Below are positions 1 to 10,900 of a stretch of DNA of 64,000 nucleotides, piece after piece. The DNA lies in contig NZ_JALJYG010000011.1 in the NCBI RefSeq assembly GCF_024170505.1, positions 1-64,000 of the forward strand. The letters are read 5' to 3'. A program made the position numbers and the translations under genes. The notes under the pieces were generated by a model, which was not told where the DNA came from, did no database searches, and was given only the letters and a program-made list of their open reading frames with translations. Numbering within the stretch: the first letter of the stretch is position 1; each line of letters opens with the position of its first letter. The stretch comes from Methanocalculus alkaliphilus (lineage in GTDB: Archaea > Halobacteriota > Methanomicrobia > Methanomicrobiales > Methanocorpusculaceae).

Positions 1-177
1 AACGGCAACAAGCGGACCCTCTGGGTGGATGTGAAGACGAACGAGAACGCACAGGTCCAGCGTGATATCGCCCTGAAGTTCAACAAGTTCTACACCGTCA
101 ACCAGAACAACTACGAGGTGGCCGCACACCACTATGTGCCAAACCCGTACGTTATTGAGATTGATGCAACGATCTGA
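1..177 (+). CDS. C-terminal end of an unidentified protein (cut by window edge)
   Basis: Frame 1 is open from the first base to TGA at 175-177 and gives 58 residues, ending VIEIDATI. The fragment mixes polar and aromatic residues (for example KFNKFYTV and HHYVPNPY) with no membrane segment or cysteine motif, so it looks like the tail of a soluble or secreted protein. The start lies outside the window. A small gene follows after 12 bases, which suggests one transcript. I do not recognise the family. Confidence 0.6.
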   Translation, partial: NGNKRTLWVDVKTNENAQVQRDIALKFNKFYTVNQNNYEVAAHHYVPNPYVIEIDATI

Positions 178-189
178 GGTGAGTGAAAA

Positions 190-375
190 ATGGTACTAAC
201 CGGCGATGATATGACAGATGCCTGGGATATCGTCTCAAAGATGGAGATGGAAGGGAATCTCTCTCCTCCATCGATTCAGGATCGGGTCTCAGCACCCCCT
301 GAGGGCCATACCGATCCCGTCAAAAGGATGATCTTGATGCAGGAGATCCTCGTTGAGATGGGTGTGACCGGATAA
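190..375 (+). CDS. Small acidic hypothetical protein (61 aa)
   Basis: ATG at 190 follows a GGTGAG-type ribosome site, 12 bases after the preceding stop, so it is probably co-transcribed with the upstream gene. The 61-residue product is acidic at its N-terminus, has no membrane segment or cysteine, and ends in an amphipathic stretch rich in Met, Ile and Val. The position and ribosome site favour a real gene. Function and family are not recognised. It is convergent with the chemoreceptor gene, whose stop lies 10 bases away. Confidence 0.5.
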   Translation: MVLTGDDMTDAWDIVSKMEMEGNLSPPSIQDRVSAPPEGHTDPVKRMILMQEILVEMGVTG

Positions 376-384
376 AAAAGAGTG

Positions 385-2298
385 TTATCCTGTTTTGAAC
401 TTCCGGTTCGCCTCAAGCGTCTCCTCGGCAAACCGGGAGACACGGGTGCACATCTGGTTGACCTCATCAACGCTCGCTGAGACCTCTTCGGTGGCAGCGG
501 CGGTATCTCCCGCCTCATGTCCGGTCTTCTCCATCAGGTCGGTCATCTCATGAATGCTCGCGGTGATCTCTTCTACCGTCGCCGCCTGCTCCTCTGCGGC
601 ACTGGCGACCTCCTCGATGTTTCGTGAGATGCTCTCGACTGAGCTGACGATATCATTGAAGGCGGCAATCGTCTGCTGCATCTGATCAGATCCGTCTTTG
701 ACGACGAGTGTGGCGTTCTTCATCGCCGATGTTGCCCGTTCTGCACCGGTTCTGAGGTTTCCGATCATCTCGTTGATATCCTCTGCGGAGTTCCGTGACT
801 CCTGGGCAAGCGCCTTGACCTCGGAGGCAACGACGGCAAAGCCCCGCCCCGCATCTCCGGCACGTGCCGCCTCGATTGCGGCGTTTAGGGCGAGAAGGTT
901 TGTCTGATGGGCAAGGTCCGAGATGACCCCGACGATCTTTCCGATCTGGGTCATCTGGGTATTGATGTCTTTTATGATCAGATCGATCTCGGCGGTGGCG
1001 GTATTGATCTCACTCATGCCCGCCTCGGCACGGGCGGCAATTTTTGCTCCGTCCTTGGATTTCTCATCGGCGTTTCGGGAGATGGAGGCAACCGACTCGG
1101 CACTTGAGGTCACCTCCTCGACGGCAGCAGAGAGATCCTCCATCGCCCGGAGGACCTGCTGTGCAGAATGGGTGGCTTTTTCGATGTTCCCGCTGACCCG
1201 CCCGGTGCTGGCTGCGATTTGCTGGGTTCCGTTTGCCACCTCATCGAGGCTTGCATCTGCCTCATTTGCCGCGCCGGCAAGCTCTTCCATCAGCCGTATT
1301 GACTGCTGAACCAGGGTGGAGACGTTTGCCGAGACTCTGTTTAACGACTCCTTGATGGCGACAAAGTCTCCCCTGACATTCAACTGCGGGTTCACGGTCA
1401 CCGAGAAGTCGCCGTCCGCAAATGCACCGGTGACCCGTGTCACCTCCTTCACCAGACCGTTGAAGGCACGTCCCATCCGGTCGAGTGAGGCCTTGAAGTC
1501 TGCCCAGTCTCCTTCTGCCCGGATAGATGTATCGAAGGTTGCGCTGAAGTCTGCTACCGCATATGACCCGCAGATCCGCATCGCCTCATTGACCCGGATG
1601 GTGACGGCATCAAGGATATCGTTCATCCCCTCGATGATCTCCCTGAACTCCCCAGTATGTCCGGATGGATCTGCCCGGGTGGAGAGCTTCCCCCCGATGA
1701 CCGCATCGATGATCATATCGGTATCTGTTTTGAGATATTTCAGTGATCTCTGAATTTCGATGAGGCCCCTGTCGATCTGGGAGAAGACCTCTGCTGCCTT
1801 ATCTGAATCCTGGTCACCCTTTGTCGGGGTAAGGTTGAAGTCTGTCCTTCCTTCGGCGATCTTTTTGAGATTCTCTGCGGTTCTGGTGAACTCAGCTCCA
1901 AGAAATGCTCCCTGCTTCTTCTCACGGCTGATATCGTCGGTGATATCACGGCTGCTCCCTCGTACACCCTGTGAGTGGCCGTGCTGATCTTTTACAATTG
2001 TACAAAAGAGCCCGATCCATCGTTCAGTCCCCTTTTTATGCCTGATACGGAAGGTGACATATTTTGCATCCCGGTCACGGACTGCAAGGGCCTTCTGCAC
2101 CTTCTCAAGATCCTTTGGGTGGATGATCCGTCTGAAGAGGCCGGCATCCCTCTGGAAGTCGGCAGGGGGATAGCCGGAAATTCGTTCAGAAGAGGGAGAG
2201 ACATAGGTAAATGTCCCATCTGATCCAAGTAGAAACTCCCAGTCCTGGGTGGCATCGAGGATCAGTTTATAGAGTGTCGTATCATCAGGTGGTGTCAT
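385..2298 (-). CDS. Soluble methyl-accepting chemotaxis protein with N-terminal PAS domain
   Basis: A 637-residue chemoreceptor without any membrane segment, so a cytoplasmic sensor. From the N-terminus: a PAS domain (about residues 10-125), a helical region with HAMP-like repeats (one unit contains [18 protein letters not shown]), then the signalling domain with the conserved hairpin tip around [18 protein letters not shown]. Such receptors control CheA-type kinases through CheW. The frame is open to an ATG at 2364, but the ATG at 2298 has GGAG eight bases upstream and starts directly at the PAS domain, so I chose it. There is no CheW or CheA next to it; a chemosensory cluster lies at 29-39 kb and it could feed into that. 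The PAS ligand is unknown. Confidence 0.9.
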   Translation of the reverse strand: MTPPDDTTLYKLILDATQDWEFLLGSDGTFTYVSPSSERISGYPPADFQRDAGLFRRIIHPKDLEKVQKALAVRDRDAKYVTFRIRHKKGTERWIGLFCTIVKDQHGHSQGVRGSSRDITDDISREKKQGAFLGAEFTRTAENLKKIAEGRTDFNLTPTKGDQDSDKAAEVFSQIDRGLIEIQRSLKYLKTDTDMIIDAVIGGKLSTRADPSGHTGEFREIIEGMNDILDAVTIRVNEAMRICGSYAVADFSATFDTSIRAEGDWADFKASLDRMGRAFNGLVKEVTRVTGAFADGDFSVTVNPQLNVRGDFVAIKESLNRVSANVSTLVQQSIRLMEELAGAANEADASLDEVANGTQQIAASTGRVSGNIEKATHSAQQVLRAMEDLSAAVEEVTSSAESVASISRNADEKSKDGAKIAARAEAGMSEINTATAEIDLIIKDINTQMTQIGKIVGVISDLAHQTNLLALNAAIEAARAGDAGRGFAVVASEVKALAQESRNSAEDINEMIGNLRTGAERATSAMKNATLVVKDGSDQMQQTIAAFNDIVSSVESISRNIEEVASAAEEQAATVEEITASIHEMTDLMEKTGHEAGDTAAATEEVSASVDEVNQMCTRVSRFAEETLEANRKFKTG

Positions 2299-2372
2299 GA
2301 AGTCTTCTCCGGTGGTGCCTCTCTTCCGGAGGTCCCATCGGTTATCAATAGATGAGAATTTCATCTCCAGTA

Positions 2373-2383
2373 AGATAAAACAT
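2373..2383 (-). promoter_or_regulatory. Putative TATA box for the chemoreceptor gene
   Basis: On the minus strand an AT-rich TGTTTTATC element lies about 75 bases before the ATG at 2298. That would give a leader of roughly 50 bases containing the GGAG site. The region just upstream, 2384-2503, is AT-rich and on the minus strand holds the T-run that follows the stop of the neighbouring kinase. Confidence 0.35.
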
Positions 2384-2503
2384 CCGATCAGGGGGGGTCT
2401 GATTTAAGGAGATATTCATTATTTTATCCCGTTTATGAGATTGTATGGTATAAAATGTATAAAAAAGGTTTCCATCCACTATTGGAGGACAGAGATGGAG
2501 ATA

Positions 2504-3976
2504 CTATGTATCCCCTCTCCACGCCTCTTTCGGTACCTGCATCTCAAACCGTGCCCCTTGCCCCTGGATTCCGGTCTCTTTGATGGTGATCCCGGTGATG
2601 GCAAGGATCTCCCGTGTGAGGAAGAGGCCAAATCCGGTGTTCTTCCCGACACCACGGCTGAATATCCGCTCCTTCTGATCATCAGGGATGCCGGGTCCGT
2701 CATCCTCCCAGATGATGATGAGATTGCCCTCGCGGATCTCACAATGGATCGTAACACCGGTTGCCCCCTCCGCATGGCGGCTGGTGTTATCCATCAGATT
2801 TGTAAAGACCTTCTCGATCATCGGGTCGGCGAGGATCTGGTATTCTCCACACCCACTCTGGATCGGGAGGTTTGTTGTCCCAATCTCCCTGATGAGATCG
2901 CTGATCTGAAGCCATTCCGGTCTCTTTACACCGAGCTCCTCATAGGTCCGGGTAAACTCAATCTGCCGATGGATGGCATCTGCCGATCTCTTCAGCCTCT
3001 CGAGGTAGCCTGCCTGAACCGGATCGACACTCATCTCGGAGGCAAATGACAGGAACCCCTGAAAGACCATGATCTCGTTAAGAATATCATGGCGGGTGAT
3101 GGATGAGAGTGTCTGGAGTTTCATATTTGCGGTCCGGAGGGCTTCTTCTGCCTGCTTCCGCTCGGTGATATCCTGGCCCTGTGCGATCGTCGCAATGACG
3201 GTCCTGCCATCATTACCGGTGATATTTGCCGAGTTCCAGAGGACAGCCCTGACATCGCTGTTCCGGGTCTGGATCGGGATCTCGATCACCTCCCATGTTC
3301 GTCCTGATGTTGCCTCATGGATCAGCTCCATCGCCCGGTCCCGTTCTTCCGGCGGGAAGAGGATGCTGAGATCTGCGGTGAGTGCCTCACTCATCGGGAT
3401 CCCGGAGAGGCGTTCAAATGCCCTGTTGAACCGTGTTATCGTATAGCCGGGATCCCAGACGACGATCGGGGCATTGGCATAGGAGATGAGTTTATCGAGG
3501 TAGTCGTTCTTCTCGATGATCTCCCCCTGCATCCGGTATATCTCCTCAAACTGTGCCCTCATCTCCGCTTCTGCCGCTTCCAGCTCATCATTGCGCTCGT
3601 TGAGGATACGGTTTGCGGCATCCAGTTCACGGTTCTTTGCCGCCAGCATCTCTTCAGAGCCCTTCCACTGTTCGGTGAGGAAGGTGATGACAAGGGCGAA
3701 GAAGACGAAGATGAGGACCCTGATCATCCCATGGCCGATCTCCCCGATGCCGGCATAGCTGATGAGAAGGATGAGATAGAGGGCTGCAAGGAGGAGAGAA
3801 AAAAGGAGTCCACGCCGGAGGTAAAAGATGCAGGCGAGGGTGATCGGGATATAATAGAGGTTCTGGAATATGATGTAGAACCCCGAGGAGAGTGAGAGTA
3901 TCGTTAAGGCAAGACAGATTGCTGTTGTGCTGATCAATGCGCCAAGAGCAAGCCTCTCACTGATGGGGATATTCAT
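2504..3976 (-). CDS. Membrane-bound PAS sensor histidine kinase
   Basis: A 490-residue kinase. The N-terminal 100 or so residues hold about four hydrophobic segments, followed by a coiled coil, a PAS domain (about 170-290), a dimerisation/phospho-acceptor helix with TRHDILNE, and an ATPase domain with N-box NLMDNTSRHAEG, G1 box EDDGPGIPD and G2 box NTGFGLFL. All catalytic motifs look intact. ATG at 3976 is preceded by AAAGGAG and lies 8 bases after the stop of the upstream giant kinase, so the two are probably translated from one mRNA. An in-frame ATG at 4018 lies inside the upstream gene and is less likely. No separate response regulator follows, so its target is unknown. Confidence 0.88.
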   Translation of the reverse strand: MNIPISERLALGALISTTAICLALTILSLSSGFYIIFQNLYYIPITLACIFYLRRGLLFSLLLAALYLILLISYAGIGEIGHGMIRVLIFVFFALVITFLTEQWKGSEEMLAAKNRELDAANRILNERNDELEAAEAEMRAQFEEIYRMQGEIIEKNDYLDKLISYANAPIVVWDPGYTITRFNRAFERLSGIPMSEALTADLSILFPPEERDRAMELIHEATSGRTWEVIEIPIQTRNSDVRAVLWNSANITGNDGRTVIATIAQGQDITERKQAEEALRTANMKLQTLSSITRHDILNEIMVFQGFLSFASEMSVDPVQAGYLERLKRSADAIHRQIEFTRTYEELGVKRPEWLQISDLIREIGTTNLPIQSGCGEYQILADPMIEKVFTNLMDNTSRHAEGATGVTIHCEIREGNLIIIWEDDGPGIPDDQKERIFSRGVGKNTGFGLFLTREILAITGITIKETGIQGQGARFEMQVPKEAWRGDT

Positions 3977-3984
3977 CTCCTTTA

Positions 3985-6900
3985 TTATTTGTCTCCTGTG
4001 GCTATTAATCCCCTCCATGCCCCTTCCGGCACCAAAATCTCAAACCGTGCCCCTTCTCCATACACCCCGGTCTCGGAGATGGCAATTCCGGTGATGGCGA
4101 GGATCTCGCGGGAGAGGAAGAGGCCAAACCCGGTGTTCTTCCCGAAACCCCGGCCAAATATCCGCTCCTTCTGATCATCGGGAACACCAGATCCGTCATC
4201 CTCCCAGATGATGATGAGATCCCCGTCCCGGACCTCGCACCGGATCTCCACAGCGGTCGCCCCCTCTGCATGGCGGATGGTGTTGTCCATCAGGTTTGTG
4301 AAGACCTTCTCGATCATCGGGTCGGCGAGGACCTCATACCCATTACACACATGATGTATCGGGAAGCGTGTATCGCTAATCCCCTCGATCATCGTGGAGA
4401 TGGCAGACCATGCCGGCTTCTTTACCCCCAGTTCCTCATAGTTTCGGGTAAACTCGATCTGCCGCTCGATTGCTTTTGCAGCCTTCTTCACCTCGCTGAG
4501 ATATCCTGCCTGCTCCGGGTCAGCACTCATCTCCTCTGCAAATACAAGGAATCCCTGAAGTGCCATGATCTGGTTGAGGATGTCATGCCGGGTGATACTT
4601 GAGAGAATCTGGAGCTTTTTATTGGCGATATGAATCGCATCTTCAGCAGTCTTGCGCCCTGTGATATCCATCCCAAACTCGATGAGTCCGGTGATCTCTC
4701 CCGTCTCGTCATAGACCGGACATCCCCGGAGGTGGAAGACCCTTCCATCCGGTATTGTGACCTCGCCCTCTTCGATCCTGTCGCTTTCCAGGGATCGGAC
4801 CAGGGGGCACCCCTCACAGGGCTCTGTCTTCCCATGCCAGATCTCAAAACAGTGGCGGCCGATGAGATCGTCAGGAAGGGATTCGATGGAATCTGCTGAT
4901 GCCTTGTTCGCGTACAATACCTTCATCTCCCTATCCAGATATGCAAGCATCACCGGCATTGAGTTGAGGATAGCCGTCTTTTCGGCCTCGGATTGCTTGA
5001 GAGCAGATTCTGTGGCTTTTCGATCGGTGATATCGCGTGATATTCCAAGGATCCCGACCGGCTCCCCCTTCTTATCCCGAAGAAGGCGTGCGACATTCTC
5101 AACCAGTATCGTTCTTCCGTCCCTGCAGTACTCTTCGGTCTCAAAGAATACGGTCCTCTCCGGATCCTCCGTCCCGGTGGCTTCACGTGCCATCTCCTCC
5201 TCAAATCGTTTCAGAAGCGACGCATATGATTCCGGGGTCATCATATCCTGAACCTGCTGTGCCAGCGACTCCTCTACCGTAACACCCTTCATCCTGAGGA
5301 CTGAGGGGCTGATGTACCGGAGTTTAAAGTCCATACCATAGATCCAGATATTATCTGCGGTATTCTCAGCGATCAGGCGGTACTTCTCCTCACTCTCTCT
5401 GAGGGCCTGCTCAGCGGCTATTCGTTCGGTGATGTCATGAAGCCGCTCGATGATCAGCTCAACCTCTCCATCATCATTGAGGATCGGACTGCTGGTGCAC
5501 TCGATGTATCTCCCCAGTTCCGGGCAGTACCTCTCTATCGTCTCACGCCGCTTTGACTGCACCGCAAGTGACGTTGCACAATCAGGGCAGGCTTCTCTTC
5601 TCCCGAGGATCTCATAGCATCTCCTGCCATCCGCATCCTCGGGCCGAAGACCGAGGATCTCATACCCTGCTTTATTGTACCTGATGATGGTATGATCAGG
5701 CCTCTGGATACCGACGATGTCGGGGATGCCGTCAAGCATCGCCTCAAGGTACTTCGTACTCTTTTCCGCCTCAAGCTCTGCTCTCATCTGTTCGGTGATG
5801 TCATTATAGACCGCGACCACTTCCCCGCTTCCGAGCCTGAAGACACGGTTCTCGTACCAGCTCTCGTACCTGTCATCGATATAGATCGCCTGGGGGAAGT
5901 ATTCGGGAACGCCGGTCTTCCATACCCGCTGAAAGACCGGGATCAAACCGTACTCATCGATGGTGGGGCGGAGATCCCTGAGGCTCTTTCCAACGACATC
6001 CTCCTTTTGCTTCCCCTCGATCTCAAGTGCCATCCTGTTGAAGTCCTTAATGATGTAATCATGGCCGGATGATCCCTCATTTCCGACCTCGTAGATGGCA
6101 ACCCCGCTGGCTATCGTATCAAAAAGGCCGGAGTAGAGCTCTTCACTCTTCCGAAGCGTCTCTTCAGCCCTCTTCTTTTCGGTCACATCGCGTGCGACGA
6201 TGAGGATTGCAGTCGGCTTCCCTTCGGTGTCCCGAAGAAACGTAAGGGTATTATTCACCCAGATAATGGATCCATCTTTATGGTACTCCTCAAGATCAAG
6301 GGATATGCTCTCAATAGGTTTCCCCGACCGCTCCTGCCCCATCGCATCCTCAAAGGTGGAGAGGGCGAACCGGAGTGACTCAGGTGTCAGTATCTGTTCA
6401 AGGGGCTGTGCCATTGCTTCTTCGACGGTGAAGCCGCGGAGTGTCACAATTGACGGACTGACATAGGTGAATTGAAATGAGAGATCTGTGATAGTGATCG
6501 TCTCGGTCATATTTTCGGTGATAACGCGGAGCTGCGTCTCACTCTCCAAAAGTGCCTCCTCTGCCTTCTTCCGGTCGGTGATATCATAGATTGAGGCGAC
6601 AGAATGCCCGCTCTCCGGAATCATCCCGACGGTGATGAGGCATGGGTGCATATTGCCATACCGATCAACAAATGTAAACTCATAACTTCGTGGAGGATCT
6701 CCGCTTCTTCCCCTCCTCTGGTGATGGTATTCCATCATCCGTTCTCGATCTGACTGGCTGACAAAAAGAGTCCAGCTCTTTCCTTTCACTGCATCTTTCG
6801 TGTGCCCCGAGACTCTTTCGAACGCATCGTTGGCAAGAGCAATCGTCGTATCAGGGTTGATAATGATGGTTGCTGCATGGGTATATTCGAAGATCGTCTG

Positions 6901-7824
6901 ATACCGTCTCTCTGTATCTGCAAGTTCCTTCTGTATCGACGTGATCTCATCGAGCTGCTGACGAAGCTCTTCCTCAGCTGCAGCGAGCCTCTCATATGAT
7001 ATGTGGAGTGCCGTATTCTTCTCCTCAAGCTCCGCCTCACGATCCTTCAGCTCGGTGATATCACGGCCGACAGACTGGTATTCCTGGCACTCTCCGTTCT
7101 CATCGAAGATTGCTGTTGTACTCCATCTCTGCCAGGTGATCCTGCCGTCCGGCATGATGATCCGCTCCTCGATGATACCGGATGGATGATCCGGGGTGAG
7201 GGATGCGTACAGAGCGGCAACCTCTTTATGATCATCCGGATGTATCACAGGTTTGAACCTGCTTCCGATGAGCTCATCAACCGTCATCCCGAAGGCACGG
7301 CTATATACTTCATTGACAAAGATGACCTCTCCATCAGGACGGAATCTGCAGATGAGCTCTGTCTGAGCCAGAACAACATTGCGGTACCGGAACTCGCTCT
7401 CCACAAGAGCCCTCTCAGCCCCTCTCCGACGGAATGCATACCTGATCTTGTTGATCAGTTCTGCAAACTGTGCCCTTGGATTCCCGCCTTTCTGAAGGTA
7501 GAAGTCGGCACCATTGTTCAGCGCCTCGATCACAACGTCTTCCCGCCCTCTGCCAGTGAAGATGATAAACGGTGTCATATCGCCTGCCGTTCGGAGATGC
7601 TTCAGAAAGGCGATCCCATCCATCCTCGGCATCTGGTAATCGGAGACGATTACATCGAAATGATGATTTTTCCGGAGGTCCATCGCCTCCTCTGCACTTT
7701 CTGCGGTTATAACGGTGATATCTCCTGTCCTCTCCAGAAACAGCTTTCCTATCTCAAGGAGAGCAGGTTCGTCATCGACATACAGGAGTGAGATTGCTGA
7801 TCGCTCATCACCGGGAGATATCAT
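3985..7824 (-). CDS. Receiver - seven PAS - histidine kinase hybrid (1279 aa)
   Basis: The protein starts with a receiver domain (about residues 10-125; acidic pair near D17/D18 and phospho-acceptor D62 in VSDYQMPRMDG). About seven PAS domains follow, with a coiled coil after the first. It ends with an H-box TRHDILNQ and an ATPase domain with NLMDNTIRHAEG, EDDGSGVPD and NTGFGLFL. There is no membrane segment, so it is cytosolic. Two PAS units carry cysteine clusters (CFEIWHGKTEPCEGCP and the REACPDC region) that could bind metal or respond to redox state. The receiver sits at the N-terminus, the reverse of a classic hybrid kinase, so it may accept phosphate from another kinase and modulate its own ATPase. 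The adjacent gene at 7907-11110 has the same layout and is a likely paralogue. Confidence 0.88.
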   Translation of the reverse strand: MISPGDERSAISLLYVDDEPALLEIGKLFLERTGDITVITAESAEEAMDLRKNHHFDVIVSDYQMPRMDGIAFLKHLRTAGDMTPFIIFTGRGREDVVIEALNNGADFYLQKGGNPRAQFAELINKIRYAFRRRGAERALVESEFRYRNVVLAQTELICRFRPDGEVIFVNEVYSRAFGMTVDELIGSRFKPVIHPDDHKEVAALYASLTPDHPSGIIEERIIMPDGRITWQRWSTTAIFDENGECQEYQSVGRDITELKDREAELEEKNTALHISYERLAAAEEELRQQLDEITSIQKELADTERRYQTIFEYTHAATIIINPDTTIALANDAFERVSGHTKDAVKGKSWTLFVSQSDRERMMEYHHQRRGRSGDPPRSYEFTFVDRYGNMHPCLITVGMIPESGHSVASIYDITDRKKAEEALLESETQLRVITENMTETITITDLSFQFTYVSPSIVTLRGFTVEEAMAQPLEQILTPESLRFALSTFEDAMGQERSGKPIESISLDLEEYHKDGSIIWVNNTLTFLRDTEGKPTAILIVARDVTEKKRAEETLRKSEELYSGLFDTIASGVAIYEVGNEGSSGHDYIIKDFNRMALEIEGKQKEDVVGKSLRDLRPTIDEYGLIPVFQRVWKTGVPEYFPQAIYIDDRYESWYENRVFRLGSGEVVAVYNDITEQMRAELEAEKSTKYLEAMLDGIPDIVGIQRPDHTIIRYNKAGYEILGLRPEDADGRRCYEILGRREACPDCATSLAVQSKRRETIERYCPELGRYIECTSSPILNDDGEVELIIERLHDITERIAAEQALRESEEKYRLIAENTADNIWIYGMDFKLRYISPSVLRMKGVTVEESLAQQVQDMMTPESYASLLKRFEEEMAREATGTEDPERTVFFETEEYCRDGRTILVENVARLLRDKKGEPVGILGISRDITDRKATESALKQSEAEKTAILNSMPVMLAYLDREMKVLYANKASADSIESLPDDLIGRHCFEIWHGKTEPCEGCPLVRSLESDRIEEGEVTIPDGRVFHLRGCPVYDETGEITGLIEFGMDITGRKTAEDAIHIANKKLQILSSITRHDILNQIMALQGFLVFAEEMSADPEQAGYLSEVKKAAKAIERQIEFTRNYEELGVKKPAWSAISTMIEGISDTRFPIHHVCNGYEVLADPMIEKVFTNLMDNTIRHAEGATAVEIRCEVRDGDLIIIWEDDGSGVPDDQKERIFGRGFGKNTGFGLFLSREILAITGIAISETGVYGEGARFEILVPEGAWRGLIATGDK

Positions 7825-7906
7825 TACTCTATCATCTACATCAGGAGTGATAATAGCTTCTGTACTCTGGGAAATCCTGAAGGCATGATGAAAAAATGTG
7901 TTTGGG

Positions 7907-10900
7907 TTAACGACACTTTATCATATACCAGGGGGTACTCTCTCCCGCCATCCACGCCCCTTCGGGTACGATCATCTCAAACCGTGCACCCTGCCCATCA
8001 ACCCCGGCTTCGTGGATGGTGATCCCGGTGATGGCGAGGATCTCACGGCAGAGAAAGAGCCCAAATCCTGTATTTGTTCCAAAACCGCGTTCGAATATCT
8101 GATTCTTTTGATCTGCCTGGATGCCCGCCCCGTTATCCTCCCAGATGATGGCAAGGTCCCCATTACGCTCTTCACAGGAGATTGTGACGCGGTTTGCTCC
8201 CTCTGCATGCCGGATGGTATTGTCCATCAGGTTGTAAAAGACCCTCTCAAGCATCGGGTCGCCAAGTATCAGATAATCTTTAGATTCATAATCAACGGAG
8301 ATCCGGCTCTTCTCAACTCCCCTGATGATATCTTTGATTGGACGCCAGATCGGCATCTCAATGCCGAGATCCTCATATTGTCGTGTGAACCCGATATATC
8401 GCTGGATAGCGTCCGAGGCAGTATCAATCTCATGGAGATAATCTGCCTGCTTTTCTGGATTGCTCCCCTCTCTCATGAGATCGAGGTATGCCTGGAGGAC
8501 CATGATCCTGTTCTGGATATCATGCCGGGTGATCCCTGAGAGGATCCGCAGCTTCCTCTGGGCGGTGAGGATCGCATCTTCTGCCCGCTTCCGGGTGGTG
8601 ATATCACGTGCTGCTGCGAAGAGGCCATGAATATTGCCATCCGGCCCCCGGTAGACACTTGCATTATAGAGGACATCTATTGTCCTGCCGGAGATATGGC
8701 GTATTGTGAGGGGATAGTCCTTCACCGAGCCGGAGCGGAATGCTTTTTTGTAGCCCTCCTCCGCCTGATTTGGGTCAGTAAAATACTCTGCAAAGACGGT
8801 CCCGATCAGCTCCTTCCGGGGGATACCGGTCGCCTCCTCGGTTGCCTTATTCACATCGGTGATGAGTCCGTTCGGGCTGATGGTGACAAGCGGATCGAGG
8901 CTTGTCTCGATGAGGGTTCGTGTGTAGAGTGATGCCGCCTTGAGGGCTTGCTCCGCCCGTTTCCGTCTGGTAATGTTGATACCAAACTCGATGCACCCGA
9001 TGAGATTTCCTTCCTCATCATAAATAGGCGATCCCCTGATATGATAGATTCTGCCATCAGGTACTCTCTTCTCCCCCTCCTCGACCTTCCCGGTCTTCAT
9101 CGATCTGATGACGGGACACCCCTCACAGGGATCAGATCGCTCATGCCAGATCTCATAACAGTGGCGGCCGATGAGCTTCGCCGGATCCTGGCCGACCGAC
9201 TCACCGGAGATGCGGTTAGCATACCGGATCCTCAGGTCGGTGTCATAGTATGCAAGCATCAGCGGCATTGAATCAAATATTGCCCGCTTCTCTGCTTCTG
9301 CCTGTTTAAGTGCCTTCTCCTGGGATTTCTGGCGGGTGATATCATAGACTGAAGCGACGGATTGTCCTGTTCCCGGGATCATTCCGATGGTTACGATAAC
9401 CGGGTGGGGAATGCCGGCGCGATCGATGAGATGGAAATCGTAACTTTTCGGAGTATCCCCTCCCCGGTCCCCACTCCTCCTCTTCTGGTGATAGCCCACT
9501 ATCTTTTCCAGTTCGGATTCGCAGACAAATTCTGTCCAGCTCTTCCCGATGACCTCATCCCTCTGCCACCCTGTGATATCTTCAAATGCACTGTTGGCAA
9601 GGGCTATTGTCGTATCCGGATTGATGATGATCGTCGCGGCCTGTGTACATTCAAAGATCGCCTTGTATTGCTTTCTTGATCGATCAAGTTCCTCCTGTGT
9701 GATGGTAATCTCATCGAGCTGTTGCTGAAGCTCCTCTTCTGCGGCGGCGAGCTCTTCGTTGGATGCATGGAGTTCGCTATTCCTCTCCATGAGAGCAAGC
9801 TCAAATCGTTTTCGCTCATCGATATCAACATGGACACCCAGCGCACGGGGTGCATCTTCCCCTGGCCCCTTTCTGTATATCTTTGCCCTGCCAGAGATCC
9901 ATTTCCAGCTCCCGTCTTTGCACCGTAACCGGAAGTCCTCTTCGTATGGCTGCATATCGCGGATATGCCGGGTAATTCGTGGAACCACCTCTTTCTGGTC
10001 TTCCGGATGCAGATGATCGAGCCATGACTGATACCCGGCCGGAAATTCATCAGGTTCATATCCGAGCATTCTGTAATAACCGGGGCTGAAATAGACCTCG
10101 TTCGTCTCGAGATTCCAGTCCCAGAATCCATGCTCCGCGGCATCCATCGCCAGTTCAAGCCGTTCATGCAGCTCCCTGATTGCCAGTTCGCTCCGCGTGA
10201 TCTCATCGAGCTGCTGCCGAAGCTCCTCATCTGCGGCGGCGAGCTGTTCGTATGAAGCCCGAAGTCTTTCATTTACTTCAATGCCTCGTATTTCTGCCTC
10301 TTTCTTCTCAGTAATGTCGATATGGGTTCCGATGGTCTTTCTTGCCAGATTTCCCCCTCCATCACGCAGTCGCCAGCCACGTGACCATATCCATATCCAG
10401 CGTCCATCGGGATGCCTCATTCTGAAATGGTTCTCATACATCCCGGGGTTTTGGCTCTCAAGGTACTCCTCAAATGCCCGTGCTGCGTGATCCCGGTCAT
10501 CAGGATGGATCAGATCGATCCAGACCTCCTGAAGATTTGGATTACCGGAGAGGTCGAAGTCATCTGCATTCCGCCCGATCATGGTGAAGTACTCGGGGCT
10601 GCACCAGAGGAAGCCGGAATCGAGATCATACTCCCAGGCCCCGGTATTTGAGACGGCGATGAGGGCTTTGTACCGATCCCCGGCCTGCAGAACCTCCTGC
10701 TCGGCATGTCTTCGCCGGACTGCATACCGTATCTTATTCATCAGATCGGCAAACTGTGCCTTGGGATCTCCGCCTTTCTGAATATAGAAGTCCGCACCCT
10801 CGTTCAGTGCCTGGATGACAACCTCCTCCCGCCCTTTCCCTGTGAAGATGATGAAGGGGGTTGTATCCCCTGCTGAACGCAGATGTTTGAGGAGTCCGAT

